A DNA stretch of 64,000 nt from JAOPZW01 sp963764585 (GCA_963764585.1 CAVXTB010000007.1:1-64000), one strand, 5' to 3'; positions 35,226 through 43,654 are shown, numbered from the stretch's first letter. The notes: generated by a model from the letters alone, not told the origin. Numbers and translations are program-made.

Positions 35226-35501
35226 ATGCCCCATCTCAAGTGCGAAGCCTGCAGGGTCCGCACGCACGCCGCGGGCGATGCGACGGACCTGACGGCGCGC
35301 TGCCCCGTCTGCAAGGGCGCGCTCGAGCCCGTTGGAGCGCTGACCGAGATCGTCGGCTTCCGGGCGGTCGAGCCGCCGCCGGAGACCGCCGGGCCCGGCG
35401 CCGGGCACCAGCGCCTCGCCGCGGAGGTCGCGAAGGTCATGGCCCGGCGACGCACCGCCGCCGCGCGCGCGTGGCGCGAGGTCAATCGCGGAGCGCCGTG
35501 A
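35226..35501 (+). CDS. Small zinc-ribbon protein
   Basis: The 91-residue product starts HLKCEACRVR and continues ARCPVCKGAL, two CxxC knuckles 20 residues apart that should bind one zinc. The second half is a basic helix. No family recognised; it may bind nucleic acid or a partner protein. ATG at 35226 is preceded by GGAAGGGC, a ribosome-binding site, and is preferred over an in-frame ATG at 35160. Its TGA overlaps the GTG of the next gene (GTGA). Confidence 0.6.
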   Translation: MPHLKCEACRVRTHAAGDATDLTARCPVCKGALEPVGALTEIVGFRAVEPPPETAGPGAGHQRLAAEVAKVMARRRTAAARAWREVNRGAP

Positions 35502-36598
35502 GCACGCTCGCGGCGCTGCGACGGCCGTCCGCCACAACGCGCAGGCTATCGACGGCCGTCGTCACCGTGGCGGCCGTGGCCGTCCTGGCCGCGGTCCTCG
35601 CCGGCAAGAGCGACACCTTCACCACCGCGCTGCACGCGGCCCCCTGGTCGCTGCTCGTGGGCGCCGCCGCGCTGCAGCTGCTGGCGCTGCTGGCGCGCAC
35701 CGAGGCCTGGCACGTCTGCGTGCGGGCCACCGGCGCGACCGTCGGGCGGCGGTGCCTGTACCGGGCGTCGAGCGTCGGGTCGGTGGCCGTGGTGATCAAC
35801 GGCCAGCTCGGCCTCGCGGCCCGGATCGCCACGCTGCGACGGTCGAGCCCGGAAGGGAGCCCGCGGGTCCCCGCGCTGCTGGGCGCCGAGCTGCCCATCG
35901 TCGCCACCGAGGCGATCCTCGCCGCGCTGACGTCCTTCACGCTCGTCGGGCCGCTCGGCCTGCCCTGGTGGGTGCCGCTGGCGTGCGTCGCGACGATGGT
36001 CGCCGCCGGCGCGGGCCTGTGCGCGCTGGCGCGGGCCAAGCGCCGCGGGCTCTTCGCGGGCCTGGCGGTGCTGCGCGATCTCAACGGTCGTGGTCGCATG
36101 ATCGTCCTCGTCGTCGTCGCCGTGCTCGCGCAGATCGCGCGCAACTGGCTGATGCTGCGGTCGGCGGGCGTCGCCGTCTCGATCTTCGACTCGATCGCCG
36201 TGCTCATCGCGATGGTCACGATCAGCCAGCTCCCGCTCGGCCCCAGCGTCGGCGCCGCCGCGACGGTGCTGATCCTCGGCACGCACGGCGTCGCGACGGT
36301 CGCCGCCGCGGGCGTGCTGCTGACGGCCACCGGGACCGTCGGCGCGCTCTGCTTCGCGGCGTGGGGGGCGGCCGACTGGCTCGGTGCCGGGCGGCTCGTG
36401 GCCAAGGCGAAGGCGATGGCGATGGCACGGCGCGGGAACCGCGTGCCGCGGGCGCGCGCGACGGCGCTCGCCCTGTGGGCCGCGCTCGGCGCGCTGCCGC
36501 CTCGCGATCGGCGCATCGTCGAGCTGGCCTACTTCGGAGGCCTCGATCAGATCCAGCTGGCGCGCGCGCTGCACGTCCCGCTGGCCGTGGCCGCATGA
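35498..36598 (+). CDS. Flippase-like membrane protein with sigma-70 region 4-like C-terminus
   Basis: The 366-residue protein has about seven or eight membrane helices in residues 20-300 and is the paralogue of the gene at 2505-4076 (flippase-like/UPF0104 type; shared LLARTEAWHVC and LGLAARIATLRR motifs). Residues about 322-366 are different: ALWAALGALPPRDRRIVEL followed by AYFGGLDQIQLARALHVPLA. This matches the first three helices of sigma-70 region 4 (ALxxLPxRxRxVVxLxYFxGL, then the HTH), ending at the stop before the recognition helix is complete. The start is GTG, overlapping the preceding stop. ATGA couples it to the next gene. Confidence 0.72.
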   Translation: MSTLAALRRPSATTRRLSTAVVTVAAVAVLAAVLAGKSDTFTTALHAAPWSLLVGAAALQLLALLARTEAWHVCVRATGATVGRRCLYRASSVGSVAVVINGQLGLAARIATLRRSSPEGSPRVPALLGAELPIVATEAILAALTSFTLVGPLGLPWWVPLACVATMVAAGAGLCALARAKRRGLFAGLAVLRDLNGRGRMIVLVVVAVLAQIARNWLMLRSAGVAVSIFDSIAVLIAMVTISQLPLGPSVGAAATVLILGTHGVATVAAAGVLLTATGTVGALCFAAWGAADWLGAGRLVAKAKAMAMARRGNRVPRARATALALWAALGALPPRDRRIVELAYFGGLDQIQLARALHVPLAVAA

Positions 36599-36795
36599 GC
36601 GTCGACCGGCCATCCGCGCCCGCGATGGTCGAGCTGCGCGCCGCGGCCGAGCACGCCCGGTGGCGCGTAGCGCGCTACCGGCGGCGCATGTACCTGGGGT
36701 ACGGGGAGCCGCAGCGGCTCGACGAGCTCGAACGCGTCGCGCGTGGCGCGGCCGACCGGCTCGCGCGCGCGCAGGCCCGCGATCACCCGGGCTAG
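36595..36795 (+). CDS. Small basic hypothetical protein
   Basis: The 66-residue, Arg/Ala-rich and probably helical protein starts at an ATG overlapping the previous stop (ATGA). The segment HARWRVARYRRRMYLGYGEP is strongly basic. It could bind nucleic acid or be the displaced remainder of a DNA-binding region, given that the upstream gene ends in an incomplete sigma-like HTH. No family recognised. Confidence 0.5.
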   Translation: MSVDRPSAPAMVELRAAAEHARWRVARYRRRMYLGYGEPQRLDELERVARGAADRLARAQARDHPG

Positions 36796-37010
36796 GCCTC
36801 GGTCGACTCGATGGCGACGACGTGGACCGGGTTGATCCCGATCGCCCTTCCGGTCCCTGCCTCCCTGTGCCACGAGAGCTGCATGATCGACCCACGCGAG
36901 GCCGCGATGATGGCGGCCTCGACGTCCTCGGGCGACCCCTCGATCCGGTAGCGCTCGCCCGTCACCACGACGGTCGTCGTGGCGACGAGCTGCTCGTCAG
37001 CAGGGCCCAC
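36792..37010 (-). CDS. Small conserved-looking hypothetical protein
   Basis: A 72-residue protein with strand-rich wording: VATTTVVVTGERYRIEGSPE, an amphipathic helix DVEAAIIAASRGS, then IMQLSWHREAGTGRAIGINP and HVVAIEST. This beta-alpha-beta-beta pattern looks like a small folded domain rather than random frame, but I do not recognise it. The start is assigned to GTG 37010 because TAGGGT lies 7 nt upstream; GTG 37019 overlaps that hexamer. Convergent with the preceding gene by 4 bases. Confidence 0.5.
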   Translation of the reverse strand: MGPADEQLVATTTVVVTGERYRIEGSPEDVEAAIIAASRGSIMQLSWHREAGTGRAIGINPVHVVAIESTEA

Positions 37011-37017
37011 GGCGCCC

Positions 37018-37023
37018 ACCCTA
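37018..37023 (-). promoter_or_regulatory. -10-like hexamer TAGGGT, leaderless start
   Basis: Minus-strand TAGGGT-N7-GTG. The hexamer overlaps the upstream GTG candidate at 37019 and so points to GTG 37010 as the true start. Confidence 0.4.
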
Positions 37024-37086
37024 GCGTCTGAGCACGGTCGCGGCGCTCGGCTCGGCGCGGCCGTCAGCGGGTATGTTGCCGGCAGG

Positions 37087-38046
37087 GTGGTGAGGCGCAG
37101 GGGCATCGGGTTCGCGGCCGGGCTCGCCATGGTGGCGTCGGCGGCCGCGTGCGCCGCACCCGCGGGCGCCGACGTCCAGATCACCCGCGACGACACGGGA
37201 CGGATCGCCGCCTACGGCGGCGTGCAGGCATGGCTGCGCCGCGGCTACTCGGGGCGCACGTACTTCGTGCTGGTCGTGCGCAGCAACGGCGTCACGTCCG
37301 ACGCGCCGATCCGCCGGTTCCGCAACAACATCCCTGGCATCGACCTCGGACCCGGCACGACGCCCGGATCGGTCGTCGCCGTCTACCCGCGCTGCAGCGG
37401 CGACCTCTTCAGCGAGCGCTGCTCGGTCTACGAGCTCGATCTCGCGAGCGGGCACGAGCGCCGAGTCCCGGGCCTCTTCAGCCGCCGGGCGAGCGCCGCG
37501 GCGCCGACGACCTGGGGCGGCGCGTACGCCTTCGGCCGCGATCCGGTCGGCCTCGGGCACACGCGCGGCAGCAAGCGCTTCGGCCTGTTCGCCGGCACCA
37601 CGCACGCCAGGCGCCTGGGGTCGCACATCCCCGGCACCACGGACATGGACGCCAGCGTCGTGGCCTACTCGTCCGGTGGGCCCGAGAGCCGAGGGCTCGC
37701 GCGCAGCCAGATCCGGCTGCACCGGCTCGGGGGCCGCTCCGATTGCCTCATCGACCGGCGCACGGAGCGCCTGGGCCATCCGCGCAACGACAACACGGTC
37801 ACGAGCCCGGTGCTCTCGGGCGGCTACGTCTACTGGGTGCTGCACGGCAGCCTCGGCACCTCGCCGGCGCGGGTCAGGCGCGTGCTGGTGCCCGGCCCGA
37901 ACTGCCGGCACGCCCCGATCGAGGCCGCGGCCGTCGACCTCCCGCCCGTGACCGACGCCATCGCGGTCGACGGCACGAAGCTCTACTACGCCAACGCGCG
38001 CGGCGTGTTCGAGGCCGACCTGCCGGCGTTCGCGCCGGCGGGCTAG
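37087..38046 (+). CDS. Secreted hypothetical protein
   Basis: The 319-residue product has a signal peptide (about 1-30, basic start, Ala-rich core). The mature part shows repeated short beta segments of a WGGAYAFGRD, VAYSSGGPES and SGGYVYWVLHG kind, like blades of a beta-propeller-type surface protein, and three Cys (CSGDLFSERC, NCRH). No enzyme motif is visible. Start: the first of two adjacent GTG codons (37087 or 37090). The stop abuts the truncated kinase stop with no base between. Confidence 0.6.
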   Translation: MVRRRGIGFAAGLAMVASAAACAAPAGADVQITRDDTGRIAAYGGVQAWLRRGYSGRTYFVLVVRSNGVTSDAPIRRFRNNIPGIDLGPGTTPGSVVAVYPRCSGDLFSERCSVYELDLASGHERRVPGLFSRRASAAAPTTWGGAYAFGRDPVGLGHTRGSKRFGLFAGTTHARRLGSHIPGTTDMDASVVAYSSGGPESRGLARSQIRLHRLGGRSDCLIDRRTERLGHPRNDNTVTSPVLSGGYVYWVLHGSLGTSPARVRRVLVPGPNCRHAPIEAAAVDLPPVTDAIAVDGTKLYYANARGVFEADLPAFAPAG

Positions 38047-38520
<474 letters not shown>

Positions 38521-38586
38521 GATGAGCGCACGGTACCGGCGCTCTCGGGCGCCGTCGCGCTCGCGCGGGCCGGTGCGCGGCCACGC

Positions 38587-38603
38587 GCGGGCCGCTGGCC
38601 CGC
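38587..38603 (-). terminator. Putative terminator after the lacI-kinase operon
   Basis: GCGGGCC and GGCCCGC form a 7-bp all-GC stem with a GCT loop, 23 bases beyond the stop of the sugar kinase gene. No U-tract. Confidence 0.3.
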
Positions 38604-38625
38604 CACGCGCGGTCCGGTGCCCGGC

Positions 38626-39627
38626 CTACCCTCCGTTCCCGGGCAGGTCGAGCTCGTTCAGGAACGGCGGGGAGGCGCCGGGGCGCGCGCAGGTGAGCGC
38701 GGCGACGATCGTCGCGAAGCGGGCCGCCTCGGCCACGAGCTCGGTGTCGGCGAGGTCATCGCGCCCGAGGCCCTGCGAGCGCCACCAGGCCAGGAAGCCG
38801 CCCCCGAACGCATCGCCCGCGCCGATCGTGTCCACGACCGCGACGGCGGGGGCGGGGATCGGCGTCTCTCCGCCGGGGGTCACCGCGAGCGCGCCGTCGG
38901 CGCCCCGCGTGAGCAGGACGACCTTCGGACCGAGCGCGAGCAGCGCGCGGGCCGCGGCGGCCGGAGTGTGCTGCGGGTCGAGCCAGGCGAGGTCCTCCTC
39001 GGACACCTTCACGACGTCGCTGTGGCCCAGGACGCGACGCAGGCGGCGGCGGTAGCCCTCGCCGTCGCCGATCACCCACGGCCGGATGTTGGGATCGACC
39101 GCCACCAGCGCCTTGCCGCTGAGCTCCTCGACCACGGCCTCGAGCGCGGTGGCCATCGGCTCGAGCGTGAGGCCGAGCGTGCCCACGTGCAGGATCCCGA
39201 CGACGGGCGGCAGCGACGCCAGCGCGGCCTCGGGCGTCAGCCCGGGCGCCGACGTCGCGCGCTCGTAGAAGCGGTAGCGCGCGCTGCCGGTGTCGTCGAT
39301 CTCGGCGAGCGCGAGCGTCGTCGGCTCCTCCGTGCGCACCACGGCGTCCAGGCGAACCCCGTCGGCGGCGAGCATCCGCTCGAGCGTCATGCCGAAGCGG
39401 TCGGTCGACAGCCGGCCGAGATAGGCGACAGGCTGCTGCAGGCGCCCGATCGTTCGTGCGGTGTTGAAGGCGGCGCCGCCGGGATGCCCGCGAAGGTCGT
39501 CGGACCCGTCGACCACGAGGTCGAACAGCGCCTCGCCGCCGACCAGGATCACGTTCTCGGCGACGAACGAGTTGGCGGTCGCCGCAGCGGCCGAGGTGGC
39601 GCCAGGCTCGGTGCCCGCGTCGGTCAT
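38626..39627 (-). CDS. PfkB-family carbohydrate kinase (fructokinase-like)
   Basis: The 333-residue protein is a ribokinase-fold sugar kinase. It has GHPGGAAFNTARTIGRL near residue 48 (first PfkB signature), a lid strand region, and VVDTIGAGDAFGGGFLAW near 262, the second signature with the anion hole and catalytic Asp. The wording (GGEALFDLVV start, AYLGRLSTDRFG) is like fructokinases. It is co-translated with the LacI regulator (ATGA overlap) and should phosphorylate the sugar imported by the ABC system on the other strand. An N-terminal extension of about 25 residues precedes the fold. Confidence 0.87.
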   Translation of the reverse strand: MTDAGTEPGATSAAAATANSFVAENVILVGGEALFDLVVDGSDDLRGHPGGAAFNTARTIGRLQQPVAYLGRLSTDRFGMTLERMLAADGVRLDAVVRTEEPTTLALAEIDDTGSARYRFYERATSAPGLTPEAALASLPPVVGILHVGTLGLTLEPMATALEAVVEELSGKALVAVDPNIRPWVIGDGEGYRRRLRRVLGHSDVVKVSEEDLAWLDPQHTPAAAARALLALGPKVVLLTRGADGALAVTPGGETPIPAPAVAVVDTIGAGDAFGGGFLAWWRSQGLGRDDLADTELVAEAARFATIVAALTCARPGASPPFLNELDLPGNGG

Positions 39628-40829
39628 CGCTTGCCTCCTGGGGGCAGCTCGCCCGACCCGCGCTGGATCAAGGTCGTCGGGTGAACGACGCGGCGCGAAG
39701 GCCCGTCGTAGCCGTCGAGCCTTGAGAACAGTAGCTCGGCCGCGCTGCGTCCGAGGGCGCCGGCGTCCTGGGCCACGACGGTGAGCCCGGGCTCGACGAC
39801 GTCGGCCAGCGCCACGTCGTCGAAGCCCACGTGGGCGACGGTGCGCTGCATGCGCAGGTCGTGGATCGCGCGGACGGCGGCGATCGTGATGAGGTTCTGG
39901 CTCGTGAAGAGCGCGGTCGGCGGGTCCTCGGCCAGCAGCAGCTCCTCGACGAGGTCGTACGGGCGGTCGTGGGCGGAGCGGATGAGCATGACCTCCTCGC
40001 GGATGCCGTGGCGCGCCAGGGCGTCGCGATAGCCGCGCAGGCGCTCGGCGGCAGTGTGCAGCTCCGGGCGGTCGCCGAGGAAGGCGATGCGCCGGTGGCC
40101 GTGGGCGATGAGGTGCGAGACGGCGGCGTTGGCGCCGCCGGCGTTGTCGGTGAGGACGACGTCGGCATCGATGAAGCTCGCCGGCCGGTCGACGAAGACC
40201 AGCGCCACGCCGGCCGCGCGATCGCGCTGCAGGTAGCTGTGGTCGGCGGCGGCCGGCGCGATGATGAGCCCGTCGACGCGACGGGCGCTCAGCGACTCGG
40301 CGAGCTCGCGCTCGCGCTCGGGCCGCTCGTCCGAGCTGCCGGCGAGCGTGAGCACGCCGCGGGCACGTGCCACGTCCTCGACGCCGCGGTGCACGGCCGA
40401 GAAGAACGGGTTGGCGACGTCCTCGAAGATCAGGCCGATGCTGGCCGACAGCCGGTCGGCGCGGCGTAGCGAGCTGGCCGTGTGGTTGTGGCGATAGCCG
40501 AGCAGCTCGACGGCATCGTGCACGCGGGCTGCGAGGTCGGGACGCACGCTGGGCCCGCCGTTGACCACCCGCGAGACGGTGGCGAGGCTGACGCCCGCGA
40601 CGGCGGCGACCTGCTTCATGGTGGGCCGCCGGCCTTCGCCGGCGCGGTTGGCCGCAGCGTCGCCGCTCGGCGAGCTGTCGTGGTCGGCCGCGGCGTCTCC
40701 GCTGGGCGAGCCGGCCCGTTCGGCCGCGGCGTCACCGCTCGGCGAGCTACCGCGGTCAAGGGCGCCAGCTTTGCCCGATTCAGAGAACGTTTCCTGCGGC
40801 GTGGTGTTGTTGTTTTCCCCGGTATTCAT
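39624..40829 (-). CDS. LacI-family transcriptional regulator
   Basis: The 401-residue protein has the LacI HTH at about residues 71-92 (MKQVAAVAGVSLATVSRVVN), the hinge helix and a periplasmic-binding-protein-like sugar domain (IGLIFEDVANPFFSAVHRGVE near 130; FTSQNLITIAAVRAIHD near 320). Unusually, 70 residues precede the HTH; they include three 12-residue repeats of SPSGDAAA type. Met71 is an alternative start that gives a normal-length LacI protein. The protein very probably binds the AACGTT-centred sites next to it and controls itself, the kinase and the divergent sugar-glycogen operon. Confidence 0.88.
   Translation of the reverse strand: MNTGENNNTTPQETFSESGKAGALDRGSSPSGDAAAERAGSPSGDAAADHDSSPSGDAAANRAGEGRRPTMKQVAAVAGVSLATVSRVVNGGPSVRPDLAARVHDAVELLGYRHNHTASSLRRADRLSASIGLIFEDVANPFFSAVHRGVEDVARARGVLTLAGSSDERPERERELAESLSARRVDGLIIAPAAADHSYLQRDRAAGVALVFVDRPASFIDADVVLTDNAGGANAAVSHLIAHGHRRIAFLGDRPELHTAAERLRGYRDALARHGIREEVMLIRSAHDRPYDLVEELLLAEDPPTALFTSQNLITIAAVRAIHDLRMQRTVAHVGFDDVALADVVEPGLTVVAQDAGALGRSAAELLFSRLDGYDGPSRRVVHPTTLIQRGSGELPPGGKR
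40650..40757. repeat. Three 36-nt tandem repeats in the 5' part of lacI
   Basis: Units beginning GGCCGC(A/G)GCGTC start at 40650, 40686 and 40722, an exact 36-base period. They encode three imperfect 12-residue repeats in the N-terminal extension of the LacI protein. Confidence 0.75.
40782..40795. promoter_or_regulatory. LacI-type operator, site 1
   Basis: AGAGAACGTTTCCT is the exact reverse complement of site 2. It lies within the first codons of the long lacI reading frame, or in its leader if Met71 is the start. Confidence 0.6.
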
Positions 40830-40840
40830 CGGCGGTTGGA

Positions 40841-40846
40841 AGTATA
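40841..40846 (-). promoter_or_regulatory. -10 element TATACT for lacI
   Basis: Minus-strand TATACT, one base off TATAAT, ends 11 nt before the lacI ATG at 40829. Site 2 lies just upstream, so regulator binding there could also block lacI transcription. Confidence 0.45.
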
Positions 40847-40859
40847 CACACAGAAGTCA

Positions 40860-40873
40860 AGGAAACGTTCTCT
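40860..40873. promoter_or_regulatory. LacI-type operator, site 2
   Basis: AGGAAACGTTCTCT has the palindromic AACGTT core typical of LacI-family operators. It ends 1 base before the -35 hexamer of the ABC operon promoter. Confidence 0.65.
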
Positions 40874-40874
40874 C

Positions 40875-40903
40875 TTGACAGACGCGCTGCCCATGCCTAC
40901 AGT
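40875..40903 (+). promoter_or_regulatory. Promoter of the sugar ABC-glycogen operon
   Basis: A perfect TTGACA (40875-40880) is followed after exactly 17 bases by TACAGT (40898-40903). It is flanked by operators on both sides (site 2 upstream, site 3 just after the expected transcription start), an arrangement suited to repression. Confidence 0.7.
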
Positions 40904-40915
40904 GACCGCCTCGTT

Positions 40916-40927
40916 GTAAACGTTCTC
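40916..40927. promoter_or_regulatory. LacI-type operator, site 3
   Basis: GTAAACGTTCTC shares the AAACGTTCTC core with site 2 and lies about 13 bases after the -10 hexamer, where a bound repressor would block initiation. Centre-to-centre distance from site 2 is 55 bases. Confidence 0.62.
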
Positions 40928-40985
40928 TCGGATCTGGGGAGCTCCGGGAGTTGGGTCAGTCAAAGAGGAGAGAGGGTCGGATTCC

Positions 40986-42020
40986 ATGAGCAAGGTCCGT
41001 CTGAAGTTCTCGTTGTCGTTGGTCGCCGTCATCGCGCTGATCGCGCTGGTGGTCGGCGTGGTCGGGGGTCGCGCCTCCGGGAACTCGTCGAGCTCGAGCG
41101 GCGGCGGCAGCGGTGGGAAGGCCGCCGGCAAGAAGGTCGACGTGATCATCAAGGCGTCGGACTCGTCGTTCTGGCAGACGATGCTCGCCGGGGCGCGCAA
41201 GGCCGGCGGCGACTACGGCCTCAAGGTCGGGCTCTTCGGGCCCACGTCGGAGACCGACATCAACCAGCAGGTCCAGCTGATCGAGAACTCGATCTCGCGC
41301 GGGGCCGACGCGATCGTCCTGGCCTCCAACTCGTCGAACGCGCTCAACAGCGCGATCAAGCGAGCGCGCAAGGCCGGCATCAAGGTGATCACGGCCGACA
41401 CGGCTGTGACCACCGAGACCGAGGGCTTCATCGGGACCGACAACGTCAAGGCCGGCGAGCAGGCGGGCAGGCGCATGTGCGACCTCGCCAAGCAGGCGGG
41501 CAAGACCTCGGGCGACATCCTCATCGAGTCCTCCGTCGCCGGCATCCAGACGCTCAAGGACCGCGACGGCGGCTTCCGCGCCGGCCTGAAGGCGTGCCCC
41601 GGCCTGCGCGTCGCGACGCAGCGCTACAACAACAACGACCTCAACACCGCGGCCAGCCAGGTCAACGACGTGCTGACCGCCAACCCGGGCCTCGTCGGGG
41701 TCTTCGCCGACAACAACACGTCGGGGACCGGCGCGGCGCGCGCGATCAAGGACAACAAGGCGGCCGATCGGATCCCGGTCGTCGCCTTCGACACCGACCC
41801 CCAGGAGAACGCGGCGCTGACCGACGGCTCGATCGACGCGCTCGTCGTGCAGAACCCGTACTTCTTCGGCTACCAGGGTGTCGTCCAGGCCGGGATGTCA
41901 GCGGTCGGGAGCCAGCCGCCGCTGAACCTCGATCCGGGCGCCGTGGTGGCGGACAAGTCCAACATGGGATCGGCGGCGGTCAAGCCGCTCCTCAACCCGC
42001 CCACCGCGAAGGCCGAGTAG
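40986..42020 (+). CDS. Sugar ABC transporter, substrate-binding protein (RbsB-like)
   Basis: The 344-residue protein has an N-terminal hydrophobic helix (about 8-28), a Ser/Gly-rich spacer (about 30-48) and a type I periplasmic-binding fold: VDVIIKASDSSFWQTMLAGARKA near 52, LIENSISRGADAIVLASNSS near 98 and VPVVAFDTDPQENAALTDGSI near 270. These match ribose/xylose/galactose-binding proteins. There is no lipobox Cys, so it would be held by an uncleaved helix or released, unlike most actinobacterial binding proteins. A GAGGAGAGAGGG ribosome-binding site lies upstream. It is the first gene of the LacI-controlled operon. Confidence 0.87.
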   Translation: MSKVRLKFSLSLVAVIALIALVVGVVGGRASGNSSSSSGGGSGGKAAGKKVDVIIKASDSSFWQTMLAGARKAGGDYGLKVGLFGPTSETDINQQVQLIENSISRGADAIVLASNSSNALNSAIKRARKAGIKVITADTAVTTETEGFIGTDNVKAGEQAGRRMCDLAKQAGKTSGDILIESSVAGIQTLKDRDGGFRAGLKACPGLRVATQRYNNNDLNTAASQVNDVLTANPGLVGVFADNNTSGTGAARAIKDNKAADRIPVVAFDTDPQENAALTDGSIDALVVQNPYFFGYQGVVQAGMSAVGSQPPLNLDPGAVVADKSNMGSAAVKPLLNPPTAKAE

Positions 42021-42022
42021 CC

Positions 42023-43639
42023 ATGGGTGCCACGGTCACCCCCACGCCGGCACCGACGCTGCCAGTCCAGGCGCCGGTGGTGTCGCTGCGCGACGCCGCA
42101 AAGTCCTACGGGCCGATCAAGGCGCTGCACGGCGTTACGCTCGAGCTCCGCGCCGGCGAGGTCATGTGCCTCGCCGGCGAGAACGGAGCCGGCAAGAGCA
42201 CGCTGATCAAGATCCTCACCGGCGCCATCCGGCGCGACAGCGGCGAGTACCTGATCGACGGCAAGGACGTCGGGAACCCGTCGCCCGCCCAGGCGCGCGA
42301 AGCGGGCATCGGCGTCGTCTACCAGGAGCTCAGCCTGCTGCCCGACCTGTCGGTGGCGGAGAACCTGCTCATGGGCCACCTGCCCGCCGTGCGGGGCATC
42401 ACGCGCCCCGCCGAGCTGCGCCGCCAGGCGCGGGCGATGCTCGAGCGCGTCGGGCTGGACTGGCTGGACCCGGACACTGAGGTCGCCACGCTGTCGCTCG
42501 CCGTCCGCCAGCTCGTCGAGATCGCCAAGGTGCTCGGCGCCGATCCGCGCGTCCTCATCTTCGACGAGCCGACGACGGCGCTGTCGGAGAGCGAGACCAA
42601 GGCGCTGCTGGCGCGCATCCACGCGCTGCGCGACGAGGGCCACGCGATCATGTACGTCAGCCATCACCTCGAGGAGATGTTCGAGATCGGCGATCGCGTG
42701 ACGATCCTGCGCGACGGCGGCCTCGTCACCTGCAAGCCGATGGCCGAGTTCGACCACGACGGCCTCATCGCGTCGATGGTCGGGCGCAAGATCGAGTCGC
42801 TTTATCCGGCGAGCAACCGCACGATCGGCGAGCAGCGGCTGCGCGTGCGCGGCCTCCTGCCGGCCGGGGCGGCGGCGCCGATCGACTTCCAGGTCCGCGC
42901 CGGCGAGATCGTCGGCATTGCCGGGCTCCTCGGCTCCGGGCGCAGCGAGCTGCTGCGGGCGATCTTCGGAGCCGACCCGGTCGCCGCGGGCCACATCGAG
43001 GTGGACGGCGAGAAGGTGCGCCCGGGCGACCCGCGGCGCGCGGTGCAGGCGGGCATGGGCCTGCTCACCGAGGACCGCAAACAGCTCGGTCTCCTGCTCG
43101 AGCTCTCGATCCGAGAAAACGCTTCCTTGGCGCACCTCGACGAGATCTCGCGCTTCTGGATCGTCGACAAGCGCCGCGAGCGCGGGATCGTCGACCAGTA
43201 CCTGGGCGGCCTGCGCCTGCGCGCGGCCAGCTGGGAGCAGCCGGTCTCGTCGCTGTCGGGCGGCAACCAGCAGAAGGTGCTGCTCGCTCGCTGGCTGGCG
43301 ACGAAGGCCAAGGTCCTGATGTTCGACGAGCCGACCAAGGGCGTCGACGTCGGGGCCAAGGCCGAGATCTACAAGGTCATCGGCGACCTCGCGGCCGAAG
43401 GGCTCGGCGTGGTGGTCGTGTCGTCCTACCTGCCCGAGGTGCTCGGGCTGGCCGACCGCGTGCTGGTCATGCGCGAGGGGACGGTCGCGGGCGAGCTGCC
43501 CGCCGCGGGGGCGACGGAGGAGGACGTGCTGCACCTGGCGAGCTCCGGGAGCGGCGCGGCGAGCGGTGCGCCCGACGGCGCGGCGGGCGATGCGCCCGAC
43601 GGCGCGGCAAGCGATGCGCCGAACAGCGCGACGGACTGA
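42023..43639 (+). CDS. Sugar ABC transporter, ATP-binding protein (RbsA-like, two domains)
   Basis: The 538-residue protein carries two nucleotide-binding domains, as usual for the ribose/xylose family. The first has Walker A GENGAGKSTLIK near residue 54 and Walker B VLIFDEPTTALSE near 180, with a degenerate signature (TLSLAVRQLVEI). The second has GLLGSGRSELLRA (degenerate Walker A), the signature LSGGNQQKVLLARWL near 412 and VLMFDEPTKGVDVGAK. The C-terminus adds a low-complexity tail built from three 24-nt repeats (GAASGAPD, GAAGDAPD, GAASDAPN). ATG at 42023 follows the previous stop by 2 bases. Confidence 0.9.
   Translation: MGATVTPTPAPTLPVQAPVVSLRDAAKSYGPIKALHGVTLELRAGEVMCLAGENGAGKSTLIKILTGAIRRDSGEYLIDGKDVGNPSPAQAREAGIGVVYQELSLLPDLSVAENLLMGHLPAVRGITRPAELRRQARAMLERVGLDWLDPDTEVATLSLAVRQLVEIAKVLGADPRVLIFDEPTTALSESETKALLARIHALRDEGHAIMYVSHHLEEMFEIGDRVTILRDGGLVTCKPMAEFDHDGLIASMVGRKIESLYPASNRTIGEQRLRVRGLLPAGAAAPIDFQVRAGEIVGIAGLLGSGRSELLRAIFGADPVAAGHIEVDGEKVRPGDPRRAVQAGMGLLTEDRKQLGLLLELSIRENASLAHLDEISRFWIVDKRRERGIVDQYLGGLRLRAASWEQPVSSLSGGNQQKVLLARWLATKAKVLMFDEPTKGVDVGAKAEIYKVIGDLAAEGLGVVVVSSYLPEVLGLADRVLVMREGTVAGELPAAGATEEDVLHLASSGSGAASGAPDGAAGDAPDGAASDAPNSATD
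43553..43624 (+). repeat. Three 24-nt tandem repeats at the 3' end of the ABC ATPase gene
   Basis: Units starting GGCGCGGC at 43553, 43577 and 43601 have an exact 24-base period and encode an 8-residue Gly/Ala/Asp/Pro repeat at the end of the ATPase. Confidence 0.72.
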
Positions 43640-43654
43640 CGAGGAGAGACACAC

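Noticed and set aside
43112..43126. GAAAACGCTTCC as another LacI operator in the ABC ATPase gene
   Set aside because: It has an AACGCT rather than AACGTT core and matches the other sites poorly; it is in conserved coding sequence.
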